NCBI RefSeq assembly: GCF_900156895.1
Contig: NZ_FTPD01000023.1
Coordinates: 254,892-318,891 of the forward strand
Source of the DNA: Mesorhizobium prunaredense
GTDB lineage: Bacteria > Pseudomonadota > Alphaproteobacteria > Rhizobiales > Rhizobiaceae
Reading direction: 5' to 3'
DNA length: 64,000 nucleotides
Part shown: positions 35,399-44,005 of the stretch, in pieces
Numbering within the stretch: the stretch's first letter is position 1
How the letters are laid out: every line of letters starts with the position of its first letter
Notes under the pieces: model-generated
The model's input: only the letters and a program-made list of their open reading frames with translations
Told to the model about the DNA's origin: nothing
Databases searched by the model: none
Position numbers and translations under genes: made by a program

Positions 35399-35859
35399 TT
35401 TCTCTTAATAGAACCAACTGGTTGATTGATATGGCGCCTGAGCAAAGGCGCCCTATCATGTTGCGCCATGTTGCAAACTGCTACCGTTGATTTCCAAGGG
35501 TTTCCTGCAACTATCGGCAGGTCCACGCGACATGAACGCGACACAGGGGGCGACATGGCCGAGAATTTGAACGTTGGATATATGCGCACGGGCACGGCCG
35601 AAAAGGACGGGTAAGTGCATGAGACGCTGATCCATTTCGATGACCCGCTGCACACACTGTCAGAACGGGATATGCTGATGGTATCCACGCCCAACGGTGG
35701 TTCTTTGGCTTGCAGCCGGTCGAAATCAAAGGCGAGACTCTGGTTGTCTCAGTCATGGTGAAGCCCGCCATGATCTTACATTTTAGGTTGAAGCCGGTCG
35801 ACAGGCATACGCGCCGCCTCGAACTGGTTTGCAGTTTGCACACCCGAGGGATTTGAACC
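35399..35859. other. Degraded coding sequence after the tRNA
   Basis: Only broken frames are seen. One runs GTG at about 35616 (VHETLIHFDDPLHTLSERDMLMVSTP) and, after a frame change near 35692, continues WFFGLQPVEIKGETLVVS to the stop at about 35857. This looks like a small frameshifted gene of unknown family just before the recombinase. Confidence 0.35.
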
Positions 35860-36542
35860 ATGTCGAGCGCGGTCGCCTACTATCGGGTCTCTACACAGCG
35901 GCAAGGACGTTCAGGCTTGGGCATCGAGGCCCAGCGTGCCGCGGTCGCCCGCTTTGCCGTGGCCGAGGGGATGATCATCCTCCAGGAGTTCACCAAGGTC
36001 GAAACCGGAAAGGGCGCGGATGCTCTTGATCGACGGCCGCAATTGAATGCCGCCCTCGCCCTTGCCCGCCAGACAAAATGCCCAGTCGTTGTGGCGAAGC
36101 TCGACCGACTGTCGCGTGATGTCGCCTTCATTGCCGGACTGATGGTGCAGCGGGTCCCGTTCATTGTCGCCGAACTCGGCGCCGATGCTGACCCGTTCAT
36201 GCTTCACCTGTATGCAGCGCTGGCCGAGAAAGAGCGGCGATTGATCTCGGAGCGCACCAAAGCCGCCCTCGCCTCTCGCAGGACCACTGGAATGAAGCTC
36301 GGCAACCCGACCAACACACTGCAGCGAGAGGTCGGAAAATCTCGATCCGGGAAGCTGATCGATTTGCCCAGACCGTGCTGCCGATCATCGCCTCCATCCA
36401 GCAGTCCGGCATCACCAGCCTGCGTGGCCTGGCAATCGCCCTGAACAATCGCGGGGTGCGCACAGCCAGGAACGGACTTTGGCAGGTGTCGAATGTACGC
36501 AACATTTTGGGGCGGCAAGCTTCTGCGAACTTGCTTTTATAA
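35860..36542 (+). pseudogene. Serine recombinase (resolvase family), frameshifted
   Basis: The first ~155 residues are a good resolvase catalytic domain: YYRVSTQRQGRSGLGIEAQ with nucleophile Ser11, KLDRLSRDVAFIAGLM and AEKERRLISERTKAALASRR. Near 36325-36335 the frame shifts by one base. The other frame then continues as a normal C-terminal end (KISIREADRFAQTVLPII, SGITSLRGLAIALNNRGVRTARNG, WQVSNVRNILGR) to the TAA at 36540-36542. One missing base therefore separates this from an intact gene, which could be a real mutation or a sequencing error. It was probably a mobility or resolution function of the island. Confidence 0.85.
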
Positions 36543-36809
36543 ACGGGAATTTGCTGACCAGCATGTCCCCATGGAAGCAATCTTTGATGACCGCTCCAAA
36601 GCCGTTGCGCACCCTCGCCGAGACACGCTATCGGCCGCGCCCTCATACCAACCAGTGGCTTCCTCGACCACCTCTTCAGCGCGCTCCGCGAGCGTCCGAT
36701 TGATCTTGTTGATCTCGCGCTTCAGCTGCGCAACTTGCTTCTCCAAGGCTTCCTGAGCTTCGCGCTGCGTCTCCGTCGGCGTTGCGTCTTCGTTTGGGTC
36801 GTCGGCCAT
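36537..36809 (-). CDS. Truncated ElaB/YqjD-like helical protein
   Basis: The 90-residue protein begins MADDPNEDATPTETQREAQEALEKQVAQLKREINKINRTLAERAEEVVEEATGWYEGAADSVSRR, a soluble charged helix like the start of ElaB/YqjD/DUF883 membrane-bound stress proteins. The expected C-terminal membrane helix is missing; after SVSRR the sequence becomes low-quality and runs into the recombinase end. It has a good GGGAGATC Shine-Dalgarno. It is probably truncated, perhaps frameshifted near 36612. Confidence 0.6.
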   Translation of the reverse strand: MADDPNEDATPTETQREAQEALEKQVAQLKREINKINRTLAERAEEVVEEATGWYEGAADSVSRRGCATALERSSKIASMGTCWSANSRL

Positions 36810-37008
36810 TGTGATCTCCCTTTTGGGTGGGGGCTCAACGGCCGCCGCAGCGTAAGGTTCCTCAGCAACAAAAAGGCCCACCACCGTGAGGCCGCGGGCT
36901 AGCAGCGGATGCGAGAGGAACCATCTTGGGTACGCTCCATTTACGACGAGGGTACATGGCTTGCTGGTAAGCTCCGTATGGCGTCAATAGTCTGAAGGGA
37001 GCGACCCG

Positions 37009-37341
37009 GTGCCAAAATTTGTGACGATCGGATATGGAGACCGCGAGGGGTACGACCGCACCCCAGTGGCCGTTCGAGATGCAGCTCACGCACACGACGC
37101 GCAGCTGCAGAAAAACGGCGTCTTGATGGGGATCGCGGGCGCCCCCGTGCAAATCCGCAACCCCGACGCTGCTCAAGTTGAAACAGCAAATGGTCCGTTT
37201 ATGACGTCGTCGTTGCCGGTGGCTGGCTTTGCCATAATCGAAGCCGCCGATTTGGCTGAGGCCATAGATATGGTGTCACGGACTCCCTGCGCAGTTGCAC
37301 ACGGTGTCGTCGAGGTCTGGCCGCTAGAGCAACCGTCGTAG
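37009..37341 (+). CDS. YCII-like domain protein
   Basis: The 110-residue protein, from a GTG start with AGGGAG upstream, reads MPKFVTIGYGDREGYDRTPVAVRDAAHAHDAQLQKNGVLMGIAG and VAGFAIIEAADLAEAIDMVSRTPCAVAHGVVEVWPL. This is the YCII/DGPF dimeric alpha-beta fold, with His/Asp candidates near residue 28. Members are small stress or sigma-factor-associated proteins of unclear activity. It stands alone. Confidence 0.75.
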   Translation: MPKFVTIGYGDREGYDRTPVAVRDAAHAHDAQLQKNGVLMGIAGAPVQIRNPDAAQVETANGPFMTSSLPVAGFAIIEAADLAEAIDMVSRTPCAVAHGVVEVWPLEQPS

Positions 37342-37970
37342 AGGACGCACCGCAACGACAGCAAAGGCTCTAGCCGCCATACCGTCAACGACTGCTTCGT
37401 CCACACGCCGGTCCTTCGCAAGGCGTTTTGCGGGCGGCAGTTCCCCACCCTTCGGGTCGTTGGCGAACGCGAACGATCGACCCTTTGCAGAATTTTTCAA
37501 AGGCCAGCTCTTGGGCAAGTTCTGACCGATAGTGTTGAAAAAATCCTACGCACTCGGCAACAAGCGCCGAGTGCAGAAATACAGTTCTCAGAGCAGACTT
37601 CTCGGGAACCACGATTCATTATTTGCAGATTGGCGGAAAAATATTCTAACATATTAGGCAGAATAGCTTGGTTGCGGCCGTTTTCAACACTATCGACCCG
37701 TTCCAGACCTTCGCCGTTGGTACCGAGAAGAGCCCTAATGGGTGTGTAAGCGGACGTAGAACTTCGTCGGCTGCAGCAGCGCTGGCAGCCGTCATTGACC
37801 CGCCGGCATCTGAAAATCTCACAACTGACTCGACTGTGGATGTGCATTCGTTCCAATGGAACAAGAAAGCGTGCGGAACGTTGTTTGAGGCTGGAGTGCG
37901 ATGACCCGGCAACTCACCGTATAGTAAAAAAGAGCGGCGAGATGTCTAAGAGCACTCCCAGGAGACTCAC
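37342..37970. other. AT-rich region with only weak frames
   Basis: Beyond the YCII-like gene no convincing gene is seen. A possible minus-strand frame from a TTG at 37518 to 37324 encodes KNSAKGRSFAFANDPKGGEL and similar sequence with natural amino-acid composition, but it overlaps the YCII-like stop and has no clear Shine-Dalgarno. The rest is AT-rich with stop codons. Confidence 0.3.
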
Positions 37971-38057
37971 ATGGATACCACCACGCTTCTCATTATACTT
38001 ATCGTCCTTGTCCTGCTAGCCGGCGGCGGCTGGTTCGGCCGCGGTCGCTGGTACTGA
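37971..38057 (+). CDS. 28-residue hydrophobic peptide (DUF3309-like)
   Basis: ATG at 37971 follows AGGAG by 7 nt and encodes MDTTTLLIILIVLVLLAGGG followed by WFGRGRWY. A single membrane helix ends in a Gly/Trp/Tyr tail, the pattern of DUF3309-type tiny membrane proteins of alphaproteobacteria. Function unknown. Confidence 0.75.
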   Translation: MDTTTLLIILIVLVLLAGGGWFGRGRWY

Positions 38058-38201
38058 GCAACGCCTCAATACCGAGATCATTCGGCTGGATACCCACTCA
38101 CGGGAAGGCATAGCTTCTTGTCCACTGGCAGAAGAATATTGAGCGGCTTATAAATGTCGCTTACTGGCTGCGGCCTGCCGCCAACCGGACAAAGCTGAGG
38201 C

Positions 38202-39257
38202 ATGCCTGAACCAATATTCAAATCCGAAAGCCAAAAAGTCGCCGAAGCTGACGTCGAAAGCTTTCGGCAGGATCTCGGCCCGTTTGTCGTCGCCGCTGAA
38301 ACGACACGAATGGCGATGGTGTTCACGGACGCGAAGGAACCCGCCAATCCGATAATTTTTGTCAATGACGCTTTTCTCGAGTTAACCGGATACAGCCGGG
38401 AAGAGGTGCTCGCCCAGAGCTTCAACTTCCTGATGGCGCGGGGCACTGATTCCGATGCGCTGGCGCGCATCGAAACCGCATTTGCCGGCAATACCACCGG
38501 CGGTTCGGAAATCTGCTACCGTCGCAAGGATGGCAGCGAGTTCTGGTCGGCACTCCTCATCAGTCCAGTTCGGGATGAAAGCGGTAACGTCGTGCAGCAT
38601 TTCGCCTCCTTCGTCGATCTTACCGATCATAAGCAGGAACAAGCCCGGTCCAGGATGCTCATCGACGAGCTGAACCATCGCGTGAAAAACACCCTTGCCA
38701 CGGTGCAGTCGATCGTCTGGCAGGCGTTGCGAAATACCTTTGATCCGGAAGCAATCAAGGAATCCATTGAGTCCCGCCTCTTCGCCCTCTCCCGCTCGCA
38801 CGACCTGTTGACCCGCGAGAATTGGGAAGGTGCCGGGCTGCTCGATCTGATCAAGGCAGCCCTGGAGCCGTTCGGGGTTGCAAATGGGCGATCGGAGCAC
38901 TTTGTCATTACGGGCAGCAATATCCGCGTCTCGCCGAAGGTTGCACTTGCTCTCGGCATCGCCTTCCACGAACTCGCGACCAACGCCGTGAAGTACGGCG
39001 CGTTTTCCAACAAGGCCGGGTCGGTCCTGATCTCATGGACGATTGAGCCGTCGCCGGAGGGCAGTCGGCTAATCCTGCGCTGGCAGGAGAAGGACGGCCC
39101 GCCTGTGGTGCCACCGTCCCGGAAAGGCTTCGGCTCGCGAGTGATCGAGCGCGGTCTGGCTCATGAACTCGAGGGCGCGGTTGATCTCGACTACCCGGCA
39201 GGCGGCGTCGTCTGCACGATCAGCTTTCCTGTCCCGAAAAGTGGTCGTGATGAATAA
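38202..39257 (+). CDS. PAS-domain HWE-family sensor histidine kinase
   Basis: The 351-residue kinase has an N-terminal PAS domain (residues ~25-145, NPIIFVNDAFLELTGYSREEV) related to LOV sensors. An HWE/HisKA_2 transmitter follows: phosphoacceptor His159 in DELNHRVKNTLATVQ, N box FHELATNAVKYGAF near residue 250 and a G box GFGSRVIERG near residue 309. The PAS segment AQSFNFLMARGTD stands where LOV proteins have GRNCRFLQGPGTD, so the flavin-adduct Cys is replaced by Phe. It overlaps the following response regulator gene by 8 nt. Confidence 0.92.
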   Translation: MPEPIFKSESQKVAEADVESFRQDLGPFVVAAETTRMAMVFTDAKEPANPIIFVNDAFLELTGYSREEVLAQSFNFLMARGTDSDALARIETAFAGNTTGGSEICYRRKDGSEFWSALLISPVRDESGNVVQHFASFVDLTDHKQEQARSRMLIDELNHRVKNTLATVQSIVWQALRNTFDPEAIKESIESRLFALSRSHDLLTRENWEGAGLLDLIKAALEPFGVANGRSEHFVITGSNIRVSPKVALALGIAFHELATNAVKYGAFSNKAGSVLISWTIEPSPEGSRLILRWQEKDGPPVVPPSRKGFGSRVIERGLAHELEGAVDLDYPAGGVVCTISFPVPKSGRDE

Positions 39258-39615
39258 ATTGCTTTCCGGTCGCCGCGTCCTCGTTGTCGAAGATGAAATG
39301 CTGGTCCTCATCATGATCGAAGACATGCTGGCCGACCTCGGATGCGAGTCGGTGACAGCAGCCGCGAATGTCAATCAGGCCCTCGCGGCGATTGACAGTC
39401 AAATCTTCGATATCGCCATGCTGGATATGAACCTGAATGGCAACAACAGCTATGCGGTGGCCGAAGTGCTCGGCGCCCGTGGCGTGCCGTTCGTCTTTTC
39501 CACGGGCTACAGCGGTCACGATGTGAGGGATGGCTACCGCGACCAACCCGTTCTGAAGAAGCCGTTCACGGATAAGGAACTGGTCGAGATACTTACGCGC
39601 CTACTTTCTCGCTGA
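39250..39615 (+). CDS. Single-domain response regulator paired with the HWE kinase
   Basis: The 121-residue receiver domain has acidic residues Glu14/Asp15, phosphoacceptor Asp59 (IAMLDMNLNG) and Lys in LKKPFTD. The ATG lies within the 3' end of the kinase gene (ATGAATAA overlap), so both are co-translated. With no output domain it likely passes phosphate or acts by protein contact, as in general stress response circuits of rhizobia; the target is unknown. Confidence 0.9.
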   Translation: MNKLLSGRRVLVVEDEMLVLIMIEDMLADLGCESVTAAANVNQALAAIDSQIFDIAMLDMNLNGNNSYAVAEVLGARGVPFVFSTGYSGHDVRDGYRDQPVLKKPFTDKELVEILTRLLSR

Positions 39616-39785
39616 TCGAATAGCCCCATCCTCCATTGATCAATATCGACCCAAGGACGCGTGATTGGCCGGACTCAGCCGTCCCCGCCCGCAGGCCATG
39701 GCTTGGAGGCGGGCCGCACATAGTTCGACACAGAGCAGTTCCCGATTTTCCACAGGAGCTGGAACTGGGCTCGGACCCATATCAC

Positions 39786-40874
39786 TCAAGCGGCATCCGG
39801 CGGCTCCGACTTGGAATGCCTGCGGTCCTTGACCTCGGCCGCGTGCCACTCGAGGAAGAGGCTGTAGCCGACCGCCAGGAGCGTTGGGCCTAGGAACACG
39901 CCGATGAAGCCGAAGGCGAGAATGCCGCCGAGGAAACCGAAGAGCCCGAGTACCACGGGCAGGCTGTTGGACTTAGTGAGGAGATAGGGCCTGAGGACAT
40001 TGTCAATGCTGCTGACGAGGAGCAAGCCCCAAGCCGCGACGAAGATGCCCCACCAAACGGCTCCCTGGGCAAATAGCCACAGCGCCACCGAGCCCCACAC
40101 AAGCGGGGGGCCCGCCGGTACGAACGACAGGACAAATGTAAGGAAGCCGAGCAATAGCGCCTGAGGCACACCGGCGATCCAGAAACCAATGCCGGCCAAC
40201 AGCGCTTGGACGAGTGCCGTGCCGATCAAGCCGTAAACAACGCCCTGCACGGTCACGCCCACGACCGTGAGCAGGCGCCGAGCGCGGGGCCCGGCGATTC
40301 GTTCGGCGCTCCCGCGCACGTACGCTGCCATCTGCCGGCCGTGGCGGTAGAAGAAGTACGCGATGAATACACTTAGACCGAGTTCGAGAAGGCCGACGCC
40401 GAGTACAGCCCCGCTGGCGACGGCGATGTCGGTGGCGGGGCCGATCAGCTTCTTGAGCTCAATCATGAAGGCGGGCGCGTTGTGGGCCAACCTTTCCCAA
40501 TAGGCAGCGAGGCTCTCGCCAACCACCGGGAGCCCTGCAACCCAATGCGGTGGCGCCGGCGGGCCTTGATCGAGGACGCGGGTCGCCGCTGTGATCAGGC
40601 TGCTTATACTGTCCGCCAGTGTCGCCACCATGATGGCGAACGGTGCGACCAGAACAAGGGCAACCGACAATGTCATCAGGGCGGCCGCCAGCCCTCTGTG
40701 GCCGCCCAGGGTCCGCTCGAACCACGTGTAGATGGGCCATGTGGAGTAGCATATGACCGCCGCCCACAACAGGGCCGACAGGAAGGGCCAGAGCACGATG
40801 GCGCAACCAATCGACAACAGCAGGAGGGCTCCGATCCCAAGGATCTGCTCAATTGGCTTGCCGAGGGGTATCAT
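39786..40874 (-). CDS. AI-2E/PerM-family permease
   Basis: The 362-residue protein has about eight membrane helices in the order typical of the AI-2E family transporter group (YdiK/PerM/TqsA). Motifs include LLWAAVICYSTWPIYTWFERTLGG near residue 35, FVLSFVPAGPPLVWGSVALWLFAQG near 250 and SIDNVLRPYLLTKSNSLPVVLGLFGFLGG near 290. The substrate is unknown; a role in quorum-signal export is documented only for a few relatives. The start at 40874 has GAGG about 10 nt upstream. It converges with the response regulator gene. Confidence 0.83.
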   Translation of the reverse strand: MIPLGKPIEQILGIGALLLLSIGCAIVLWPFLSALLWAAVICYSTWPIYTWFERTLGGHRGLAAALMTLSVALVLVAPFAIMVATLADSISSLITAATRVLDQGPPAPPHWVAGLPVVGESLAAYWERLAHNAPAFMIELKKLIGPATDIAVASGAVLGVGLLELGLSVFIAYFFYRHGRQMAAYVRGSAERIAGPRARRLLTVVGVTVQGVVYGLIGTALVQALLAGIGFWIAGVPQALLLGFLTFVLSFVPAGPPLVWGSVALWLFAQGAVWWGIFVAAWGLLLVSSIDNVLRPYLLTKSNSLPVVLGLFGFLGGILAFGFIGVFLGPTLLAVGYSLFLEWHAAEVKDRRHSKSEPPDAA

Positions 40875-41379
40875 GACCAATCAGCCTCGAGGCGGCCTGG
40901 GTCTCTGCCCGCGCATGGTCATGGCGGTTCCAGTTCACTTGGCCCGTGGCTCACAACTAGGCAATGCCGACAAGGTGTTCAAGGGTATGCCGCTTCGCAC
41001 ACAGTCGAGGGAAGACCACAGCGTTGCCGAGCGCCATTTCGCCGAGGCGGACCGCATTGTACGCGGCTACTGATCGTCGCGATGACATGGAGCCTGTTAT
41101 CCGCGAGGAACTTACCGGGCATATAGGCGAGGACCTCGTGACTCGCCATCGACGTCAGTCGCCGGACGAGTTTGTTCTTGGCCTATGTACCCGGCGCGCT
41201 CAACGTTTCACTTGGCGACTTCGACATACGCATATCTGAGCTCGACGTGGTAGCACGGCGCTGTCGTGTATTCAGCGCGAGACGACTTGAAGACGGGATG
41301 CCGGAGTGCAAGGCAGTCGGACTGGCTGTCGAGATAGCTGCCTAGCGAGGAAGGTCCGCTTCTGTCACGAGGATGCCGG
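40875..41379. other. Gene-poor region with remnants
   Basis: A plus-strand frame ending at 41073 contains SREDHSVAERHFAEADRIV, resembling a small rhizobial AERH-type helical protein, but it stops soon after and lacks a clear start. Further right (41084-41239), a frame beginning MEPVIREELTGHIGEDLVTRH has no supported function. I would not call genes here. Confidence 0.35.
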
Positions 41380-41571
41380 TTAAAATGCGGCGGGATGTAA
41401 CGTCTGGATATGGCGCGCCTTGCTCGTTCCGAGGGGAACATCAGGAGTGGTGAACAGCGTTTCGGGAACGCGAATGTCGGCCGCGCGGTCCTCGTGGACT
41501 GACAGCAGACATACCAATGCAGTCGGCTGTTGGCAGGTCAGCGTGATTTCATAACCATGGCGGATCAGCAT
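41380..41571 (-). pseudogene. N-terminal fragment of a transglutaminase-like protein
   Basis: The frame begins MLIRHGYEITLTCQQPTALVC and continues LLSVHEDRAADIRVPETLFTTPDVPL, matching (from recollection) the start of rhizobial transglutaminase-like proteins with the bacterial TGase N-terminal domain. After about residue 46 the sequence loses all similarity and stops at 63 residues. Full proteins are about 270 residues, so the catalytic core is gone. It lies just upstream of the DUF1488 gene end. Confidence 0.6.
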
Positions 41572-41595
41572 GGAGGATACTCGCTCCTTATCCGA

Positions 41596-41871
41596 CTACC
41601 CGAAATTGGCGGCCGTCAAAGTATAGGATTCGCGACGGCGGTGAGAATAGGCTTTTCGCTCTGCGTCGTAGATCGACGTGCGCATTGAATCGAATGCCGC
41701 GAGGCACTTCGCCTCCGACGGCGCTGTCCCGCGCAACTCCGCGCCCGATTTCTCTAGCGCACCGGTCTCTACCAGGAATCGCACTTGGGACATGCCGTCA
41801 TGGCCGATGAAGCGGACAGCGTTATGCTCATCATCGAAGCTGCGGCTCGGGTTCGGAAAGGACAGTGTCAT
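41596..41871 (-). CDS. DUF1488 family protein, copy 1
   Basis: The 91-residue protein begins MTLSFPNPSRSFDDEHNAVR, then FIGHDGMSQVRFLVE, a DUF1488 start. The ATG at 41871 overlaps the upstream stop (ATGA), so translation is coupled; a GTG at 41880 is an alternative. A second copy at 56080-56373 shares FPN.SRS.D and IGH(D/N)GM. DUF1488 proteins are small and of unknown function, common in rhizobia. It is the last gene of a three-gene overlapping operon. Confidence 0.78.
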   Translation of the reverse strand: MTLSFPNPSRSFDDEHNAVRFIGHDGMSQVRFLVETGALEKSGAELRGTAPSEAKCLAAFDSMRTSIYDAERKAYSHRRRESYTLTAANFG

Positions 41872-42197
41872 GATTGGCACGCCACCGTTGCACCCGACGC
41901 ATCTTGCGCTAGTGCCAGTAGGCTGATGCGCTGTTTACGGCGTTCGGCGGTGCGACGATTGAGAGACATGATGCTACTTGTGGCCTGTGACCTGTTTAGG
42001 CCAATCAAGTCATCATTGCCGACACGCGCCGCAACGCCCGTGAAGACATGATAGACCGTCCAGGACCTATCGGCTTCGACGCGGCGACCGTAAAGCTGCT
42101 CCGTGAGATCAGGGCCCGGTGCGCCGCCCTCATTTTCCCAGATAGCGATCGCCGCAGTATTCCGTCGCAGCCCGGTTTCGTTGTCTTGACGGTTCAT
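41868..42197 (-). CDS. IWENEGGA-motif small protein, copy 1
   Basis: The 109-residue protein contains IWENEGGAPGPDLTEQLYGRRVE and DRSWTVYHVFTG, and resembles the protein at 55731-56066 over most of its length. I know of no functional assignment. Overlaps by 4 nt with the preceding gene and by 4 nt with DUF1488 show a tight operon. The C-terminal part is Ser/Arg-rich. Confidence 0.72.
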   Translation of the reverse strand: MNRQDNETGLRRNTAAIAIWENEGGAPGPDLTEQLYGRRVEADRSWTVYHVFTGVAARVGNDDLIGLNRSQATSSIMSLNRRTAERRKQRISLLALAQDASGATVACQS

Positions 42198-42436
42198 GGT
42201 TGTCGCCTTTCTTCATTGGCCGCGTCCGCATCGATGACGCCCGAAAAGAGCGTTGCTCCGTTCGCGTCGGTGATCGTCATGGCGTCCGGTCGCTGCGGCA
42301 TGTCGAGGGTTTGCGAAAGCTGCCTCGCAACCTCGATCGCGTCACCGGTATTCACCGCTTCCTTTGTTTCGCGGCCGACGATGGCATGAGCGTCGTCCGC
42401 GTTCCGGGTGCGGTAGAATTCGATCACGATCTTCAT
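42194..42436 (-). CDS. Conserved small hypothetical protein
   Basis: The 80-residue protein MKIVIEFYRTRNADDAHAIVGRETKEAVNTGDAIEVARQLSQTLDMPQRPDAMTITDANG has an alpha/beta pattern and a natural composition. I recall it as hypothetical in Mesorhizobium. It opens the operon with the IWENEGGA and DUF1488 genes, overlapping the next start by 4 nt (ATGA). Confidence 0.72.
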   Translation of the reverse strand: MKIVIEFYRTRNADDAHAIVGRETKEAVNTGDAIEVARQLSQTLDMPQRPDAMTITDANGATLFSGVIDADAANEERRQP

Positions 42437-42454
42437 TGCATGAGCGTCCTGCTG

Positions 42455-42595
42455 TCAGCTCCTGCCCTTGCCGCGTGGGGCGTTGGCCTCGGCGAGCTTG
42501 ATCTGCGCGCCGAATGGGCCTTCAGGTTTTGGCGGTGCTTTCACCTGCTTCGGCTTTCTGATCTCGCGACTGCTGCGTTTCTGTCCGTTGGCCAT
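42455..42595 (-). CDS. 46-residue basic protein
   Basis: ATG at 42595, preceded by AAGGACG, encodes MANGQKRSSREIRKPKQVKA, then PPKPEGPFGAQIKLAEANAPRGKGRS. It is Lys/Arg/Pro-rich and soluble, possibly nucleic-acid binding. Its 5' end overlaps the 3' end of the upstream gene in another frame. Similar MSNGQKRS-type proteins are common rhizobial hypotheticals (recollection). Confidence 0.6.
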   Translation of the reverse strand: MANGQKRSSREIRKPKQVKAPPKPEGPFGAQIKLAEANAPRGKGRS

Positions 42596-42887
42596 TGCCG
42601 AACGTCCTTTCCATGAGTGTTGTGCCCTCATCAGGCCGCTCCGGGCCTACTGGCTCCAGACAGTCTTGTGTCGTAACCCGCTCATGACGCTCGTCGTCAT
42701 GGCGAACACGGTATTGAAACAAATTATCCCTCGCAGGCAGCGTGCCGGTAATCCGATAGATCTCCCCAAACTTGGGCGACGTTCCGAACCCGCCCTTCAG
42801 CCGGACGGACTGCCCAATAGAAAAAAGATGCTTTGCAGCGTCGTGCGGGGTTGCGCGGCTGCGTTGCCCGCGGGATAGGACGGTCAT
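42522..42887 (-). CDS. Conserved hypothetical with KOW-like N-terminal segment
   Basis: The 121-residue protein includes LFSIGQSVRLKGGFGTSPKFGEIYRITGTLPARDNLFQYRVR and DDERHERVTTQDCLEPV, a small beta domain reminiscent of KOW/Tudor-like folds. The C-terminal ~25 residues overlap the following small gene and are probably less conserved. Its start overlaps the upstream stop by 4 nt, so it is translationally coupled to the TTQTVVHF gene. Confidence 0.65.
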   Translation of the reverse strand: MTVLSRGQRSRATPHDAAKHLFSIGQSVRLKGGFGTSPKFGEIYRITGTLPARDNLFQYRVRHDDERHERVTTQDCLEPVGPERPDEGTTLMERTFGNGQRTETQQSRDQKAEAGESTAKT

Positions 42888-43147
42888 GACTGTTCAAGGT
42901 CCTTTGCGAAGGCGGCCTCGAGGTCCGCTGGGTTGATCGGCACCATCTGTTGCGTCGAAGCCTGGATGGCGATGGCCGGCAGGTGGATGAAAGCGCCGAC
43001 ACGTCGCCAGGCAAGTCGGGAGGTGCCTTCTATGAGTTCCTCGTCGTGGTCGACGCGGTAGTCTCCCGCTGGTTGGGGAGCGTCAAAGCCCGGCAGCCGG
43101 AACGCCGATGAAAAGTGGACGACAGTTTGCGTGGTGCGGCTGGCCAT
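42884..43147 (-). CDS. TTQTVVHF-family small protein, intact copy
   Basis: The 87-residue protein MASRTTQTVVHFSSAFRLPGFDAPQPAGDYRVDHDEELIEGTSRLAWRRVGAFIHLPAIA is the only unbroken member of a three-copy family; the others lie at 49342-49597 and 54869-55158. It starts after GGAGA. The middle region (GDYRVDHDEE...LAWRRV..FIH) is shared by all three. Role unknown; it heads an operon with the KOW-like gene and the basic protein. Confidence 0.78.
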   Translation of the reverse strand: MASRTTQTVVHFSSAFRLPGFDAPQPAGDYRVDHDEELIEGTSRLAWRRVGAFIHLPAIAIQASTQQMVPINPADLEAAFAKDLEQS

Positions 43148-43395
43148 GGTGCAGGTCTCCGCAGGAGCCCGCGGAGGCGTCTCCTGCATCATTCCCGTTC
43201 GAGCGGACGACCCCCATGCTGCCAGTACATCCGTGGTCAGCGCCAGGTCCAATCCAGATCGAACAAAGCGATATGCGCGCCGGATCGGCGCTAATGCATT
43301 CGCTGTCGAGATTCGGGGTGTATGGCGGGTCTGGTCTCTGACACCGCGAAAGCCAATCGGCCAAAATCAACGAGCTTTATATATGCTCCTTGATT
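43148..43395 (-). promoter_or_regulatory. Conserved leader of the TTQTVVHF operon (copy A)
   Basis: This ~250-nt gene-free stretch is conserved with 49080-49341 upstream of the second copy. A 23-nt block at 43216-43238 (minus) is identical to 49248-49270, and TTGGCTTTCGCGGT occurs at 43343-43356 (minus) and 49113-49126. Both blocks keep nearly the same spacing to the ATG (about 70 nt). It probably holds a promoter and a structured 5' UTR. Confidence 0.6.
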
Positions 43396-43458
43396 GAGCT
43401 TCAAACAAGGCACGGGCGCGTATTATTCAAACTGCTAGCTTCGCTGCATCCTCCACGG

Positions 43459-43674
43459 TTAGGGGGAGGTGATGTCTTCCCACGCGGAGAGGAACGCGAC
43501 GTATACACATGCATTCCTAAGTTCCGGGTCATTCCGGGTCGCTGCTAGAAATTCCATCCGACGCTCGCGCTCACCTGCATCGGGCATTTCGTTGATAATT
43601 CTCATGATTGCTGAACGAACCAGTTGTTCCGCTTCAACACACTCTCGCGGATAGGCTTCTTCGTTGCGAGACAT
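43459..43674 (-). CDS. Small hypothetical protein
   Basis: The 71-residue frame MSRNEEAYPRECVEAEQLVRSAIMRIINEMPDAGERERRMEFLAATRNDPELRNACVYVAF is helical and acidic with believable composition. It lies between two operons on the same strand. No family recognised. The Shine-Dalgarno is weak (GAGAAAATG). Confidence 0.5.
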   Translation of the reverse strand: MSRNEEAYPRECVEAEQLVRSAIMRIINEMPDAGERERRMEFLAATRNDPELRNACVYVAFLSAWEDITSP

Positions 43675-43783
43675 TTTCTCATGCCTCCATTGGGCTGTCC
43701 CGGATTATACCGCAAATCCTGCCGCTGGCATATGCGGGTGATGCGTCCATAGCGTCCAGCACCCTTGCTCAATCCGCAATTTT

Positions 43784-44005
43784 TCAACGTGTGTCTGCCG
43801 CCTTTTTGGCGATCTCGGCTCGCCGCTCTGGCGTCATGTTGGCGGCGCGCTTCTTGCCGCCCTTCGCACCAAGCTCTTTTGCAGCGGCGCTCTTGCCATC
43901 GTCCATCACGTCGTCGGCTTCCTCGCCAGTGGCAATGCGCGTGACGCGGACGGCGTTGCCGATCACGTCGGCTGGGCGCTTCTGGCCTTTAGGTTGGCTT
44001 GGCAA
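43784..44005 (-). CDS. PKGQKRP-motif small protein, copy 1
   Basis: The 73-residue protein from a TTG start (GGAGGG upstream, 44018 side) reads PSQPKGQKRPADVIGNAVRV, GEEADDVMDDGKSAAAKELGAKGGKKRAANMTPERRAEIAKKAA. The C-terminal AKELGAKGGKKRAANMTPERRAEIAKKAA is a KGG-type stress/histone-like repeat also seen in bacterial RNA/DNA-binding small proteins. It overlaps the upstream 66-residue gene by 17 nt. A truncated copy occurs at 45882-45938. Confidence 0.7.
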   Translation of the reverse strand: MPSQPKGQKRPADVIGNAVRVTRIATGEEADDVMDDGKSAAAKELGAKGGKKRAANMTPERRAEIAKKAADTR

